This document shows, in pieces, positions 62,141 through 64,000 of a stretch of 64,000 bases of DNA. This stretch comes from Panicum virgatum. Lineage: Eukaryota > Streptophyta > Magnoliopsida > Poales > Poaceae. A program made the translations under genes and the position numbers. The stretch covers positions 35,418,118 to 35,482,117 of the forward strand of contig NC_053149.1 in NCBI RefSeq assembly GCF_016808335.1. Direction: 5' to 3'. The notes under the pieces are model-generated. The model saw nothing but the letters and a program-made list of their open reading frames with translations, searched no databases and was not told where the DNA came from. Each line of letters begins with the position of its first letter. Within the stretch, counting starts at the first letter, position 1.

Positions 62141-64000
62141 ATGGGTGGTTCGCCGCCTCACTTCGAGGGCAAGAACTTTGCATATTGGAAAGTTCGCATG
62201 GCCGCATACCTTGATGCGATTGCCCCCGAAGTGTGGTTGGCAACTAAGACCGGGTTCACCGGAACTCCCACCACGGAACAATAAAAATGGAATGCAAAGG
62301 CTAGAAATGCAATTTTTGAAGCCATTAGTGAGGAAGTCTTTGCTAGAGTAAATGGCATGGACTTAGCAAGTGATATTTGGAAAGAGCTAATTGAAATTCA
62401 TGAAGGCTCTACAAAAGTTCGTGAGCAAAAGTATCACTTGTTTAGAGCTAAATATGATTCCTTTAAGATGCTAGCTCATGAAAATTGCAATGATATGTAT
62501 TCTCGCTTGAATGTCATTGTCAAGGACATTAATGCTCTTGAAGTTTCTAAAATTGACAGTGGCTCCATCAACCGCAAGATTCTCATGCTCCTACCAAAGC
62601 CCAAATACAACATCATAAATGCTATGCTTCAAAAGGAGAATCTTGATACAATGGAAGTGGGAGAGCTTGTGGGTGAAATTCGTGCTCATGAAATGAGGAT
62701 CCTTGGTATGTCCAAAGAGCCAACTACAAGCAAAACAATTGCTCTCAAAACCAAGGCCAACAAGCACTGCAAGCTCAAGATGGTCAAGCAAGAATCAAGC
62801 TCAAGCAATGAAGAAGAAGATCATCATGAAAGCTCATCCGATGAAGAAGATGATGGAGAACTTGCTCTCATGATGAGAAAGTTCACACGCTTGAATGATA
62901 AGATCAACAAGAAGGGTTTCAACTTTGACTCTAAAAGAAGAATGTTCCGGCCATGGGGAGATGTCAAGAACAAAAATTGCTACAATTGTGGAGAAAAAGG
63001 TCACATTGCTCCAAATTGCCCCAAGCCGGACAAGAGACAGAAGGACAACAAGAGCAAGCATCGCCATGATTCAAGCGATGATGATGAAGATGAGAAGAAG
63101 AACAAAAACAAGAAACTTGGGAAGAAGAAGAGCCATGACAAGAAGACCAAGATCTTCCCAAAGAAAAAGGGCAACACCAAGAGAAGCTTCTTGGTAGAAA
63201 AACAAGAGTGGGTGACGATGTCTCATCAAGCGAAGAGTCAAGTGATGAGGAAGAAGATATCGTCACCATCATTCTCACCAATGAAGAATCATCGCTACCT
63301 CCACCTCCCATGTGCCTCATGGCAAAAGGTAAAACAAAGGTATGTGAGGAGGATAGTGATAGTGTAACAATGATAGTGATGAAGAGCTTGACCCTTATGA
63401 GTTTACTAACCTCATTAATGAGTATACATCCGTTATCAAGAGGGAAAAGGGCAAAGTCAAGATTCTTGAGAGCACTCATGCCAAGTTAGAGCTTGCCCAC
63501 TCCGATTTGCTTGGCAAGTACAATGACTTGCTCAAAAAGCACAATGAGTCAATTGTACTTGCTAAGCAAGTTGAAGAGAGCCACAAAAAGCTTAAACAAG
63601 AGCATAGGGAGTTGGCTCACAAATATCAAGAACTTGAATTTGCCTATGAAGCAATTGACCCAAGTCTTGAGAACTTTGTCAACGAAACTATTGAAAAGGT
63701 CAATGCTTCTACTTCATGTGATGACCTACTCATTAATGCAAATGCCACTAATATTGTACCCGAGCTTGTTCCTTCTAGGGAAAAGGAATTGATGGATCAA
63801 GTGGCAAGCCTCAAGAGTAGTGTGGAGAAGCTCTCAAGAGGAGAATACATCCACAAGGAAATTCTCTTCAACAATGCTCGTGACTATGGCAAGAGAGGTC
63901 TTGGTTCATTTCCGGAGCCAAATCAAGGCACTACTCCTTCTCCGGAGATCAAGACTAGCTTCATCAAGGAAGTTGGTTTATATTGCCAACATTGCCAAGT
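62141..64000 (+). pseudogene. SIRE-type copia gag (partial at window end)
   Basis: The start MGGSPPHFEGKNFAYWKVRM at 62141 is the usual opening of this gag group. A TAA at codon 48 (62282) interrupts it. The frame then continues with WNAKARNAIFEAI, the UBN2-type capsid domain (DIWKELIEIHEGSTKVREQK; YHLFRAKYDSFKMLAHENCN), an acidic/basic linker, and the zinc knuckle CYNCGEKGHIAPNCPKPD at 62.98-63.03 kb. Frame changes near 63205 and 63365 follow. Beyond them a long coiled coil is read (LLGKYNDLLKKHNESIVLAK, KKLKQEHRELAHKYQELEF) and the frame runs off the window. It packages element RNA in an intact copy. Confidence 0.85.

Larger units (their letters stand above)
60421..64000 (+). mobile_element. 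Copia retrotransposon, SIRE/Maximus type (5' part)
   Basis: LTR, primer-binding site and gag in order, entering the minus-strand gypsy at AGGTA|TGTTTCGG. The element runs past the window end, so pol and the 3' LTR are not seen. The long gag with a coiled-coil extension after the zinc knuckle is typical of the SIRE/Maximus lineage. Confidence 0.8.

Overview
This is plant nuclear DNA, almost certainly from a grass (Poaceae). The signs are CACTA (En/Spm) elements with TACCGG-type and CACGTG-type subterminal repeats, a GGCCGTGTTTAG-type miniature element with a TAA duplication, Ty3/gypsy and Ty1/copia families with typical grass LTR ends (TGTTGACGCTC, TGTTTCGGTGATTAATGAC), and a plant mobile domain gene. 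I found no intact single-copy host gene. The window is a heterochromatin-like stack of transposable elements, and nearly every coding region is broken by stops or frameshifts.

Layout. 1-3.5 kb: a gypsy LTR (1462-2688) with a polypurine tract before it and a primer-site-like motif plus gag leader after it. 3.8-6.7 kb: CACTA termini, a small foldback repeat and three tRNA-like (SINE-like) units. 7107-18334: a CACTA element with a TTA target duplication, both genes on the minus strand: a transposase (13.26-16.38 kb) and a second gene ending in a Ulp1/C48 peptidase-like domain (7.83-11.2 kb). The second gene has its own GC-rich 5' region and an internal block of subterminal repeats. A long imperfect hairpin lies at about 17.14-17.37 kb. 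18.3-25.5 kb: CACTA remnants, a foldback (19339-20132), a MITE (21582-21920), and a truncated CACTA related to the large one described next.

25.5-64 kb is one nested stack. A copia element on the minus strand (3' LTR 25505-26071, pol to 28842) was entered by a minus-strand gypsy (3' LTR 28843-30364, internal parts 30365-30560 and 58050-60420) in which only gag and protease are seen. That gypsy was entered by a large CACTA (30561-58049) carrying a transposase gene, a Ptta/En/Spm-type second gene and a scrap of a host receptor-kinase gene. The CACTA was entered by a 13.5-kb Tat-lineage gypsy (38514-52061, perfect AATTG duplication). Separately, a copia element of SIRE/Maximus type (LTR 60421-62075, gag to the window end) entered the same gypsy.

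The Tat element is the most interesting. Besides sense gag-PR-RT-RNaseH-aRNaseH-INT, it carries two genes on the opposite strand: an intron-containing plant mobile domain gene with its own TATA box, and a very acidic Ser/Asp-rich protein. Most premature stops in the Tat element and the CACTA transposase are TAG at places where CAG or TGG is expected, which fits loss of methylated cytosine in CHG context.
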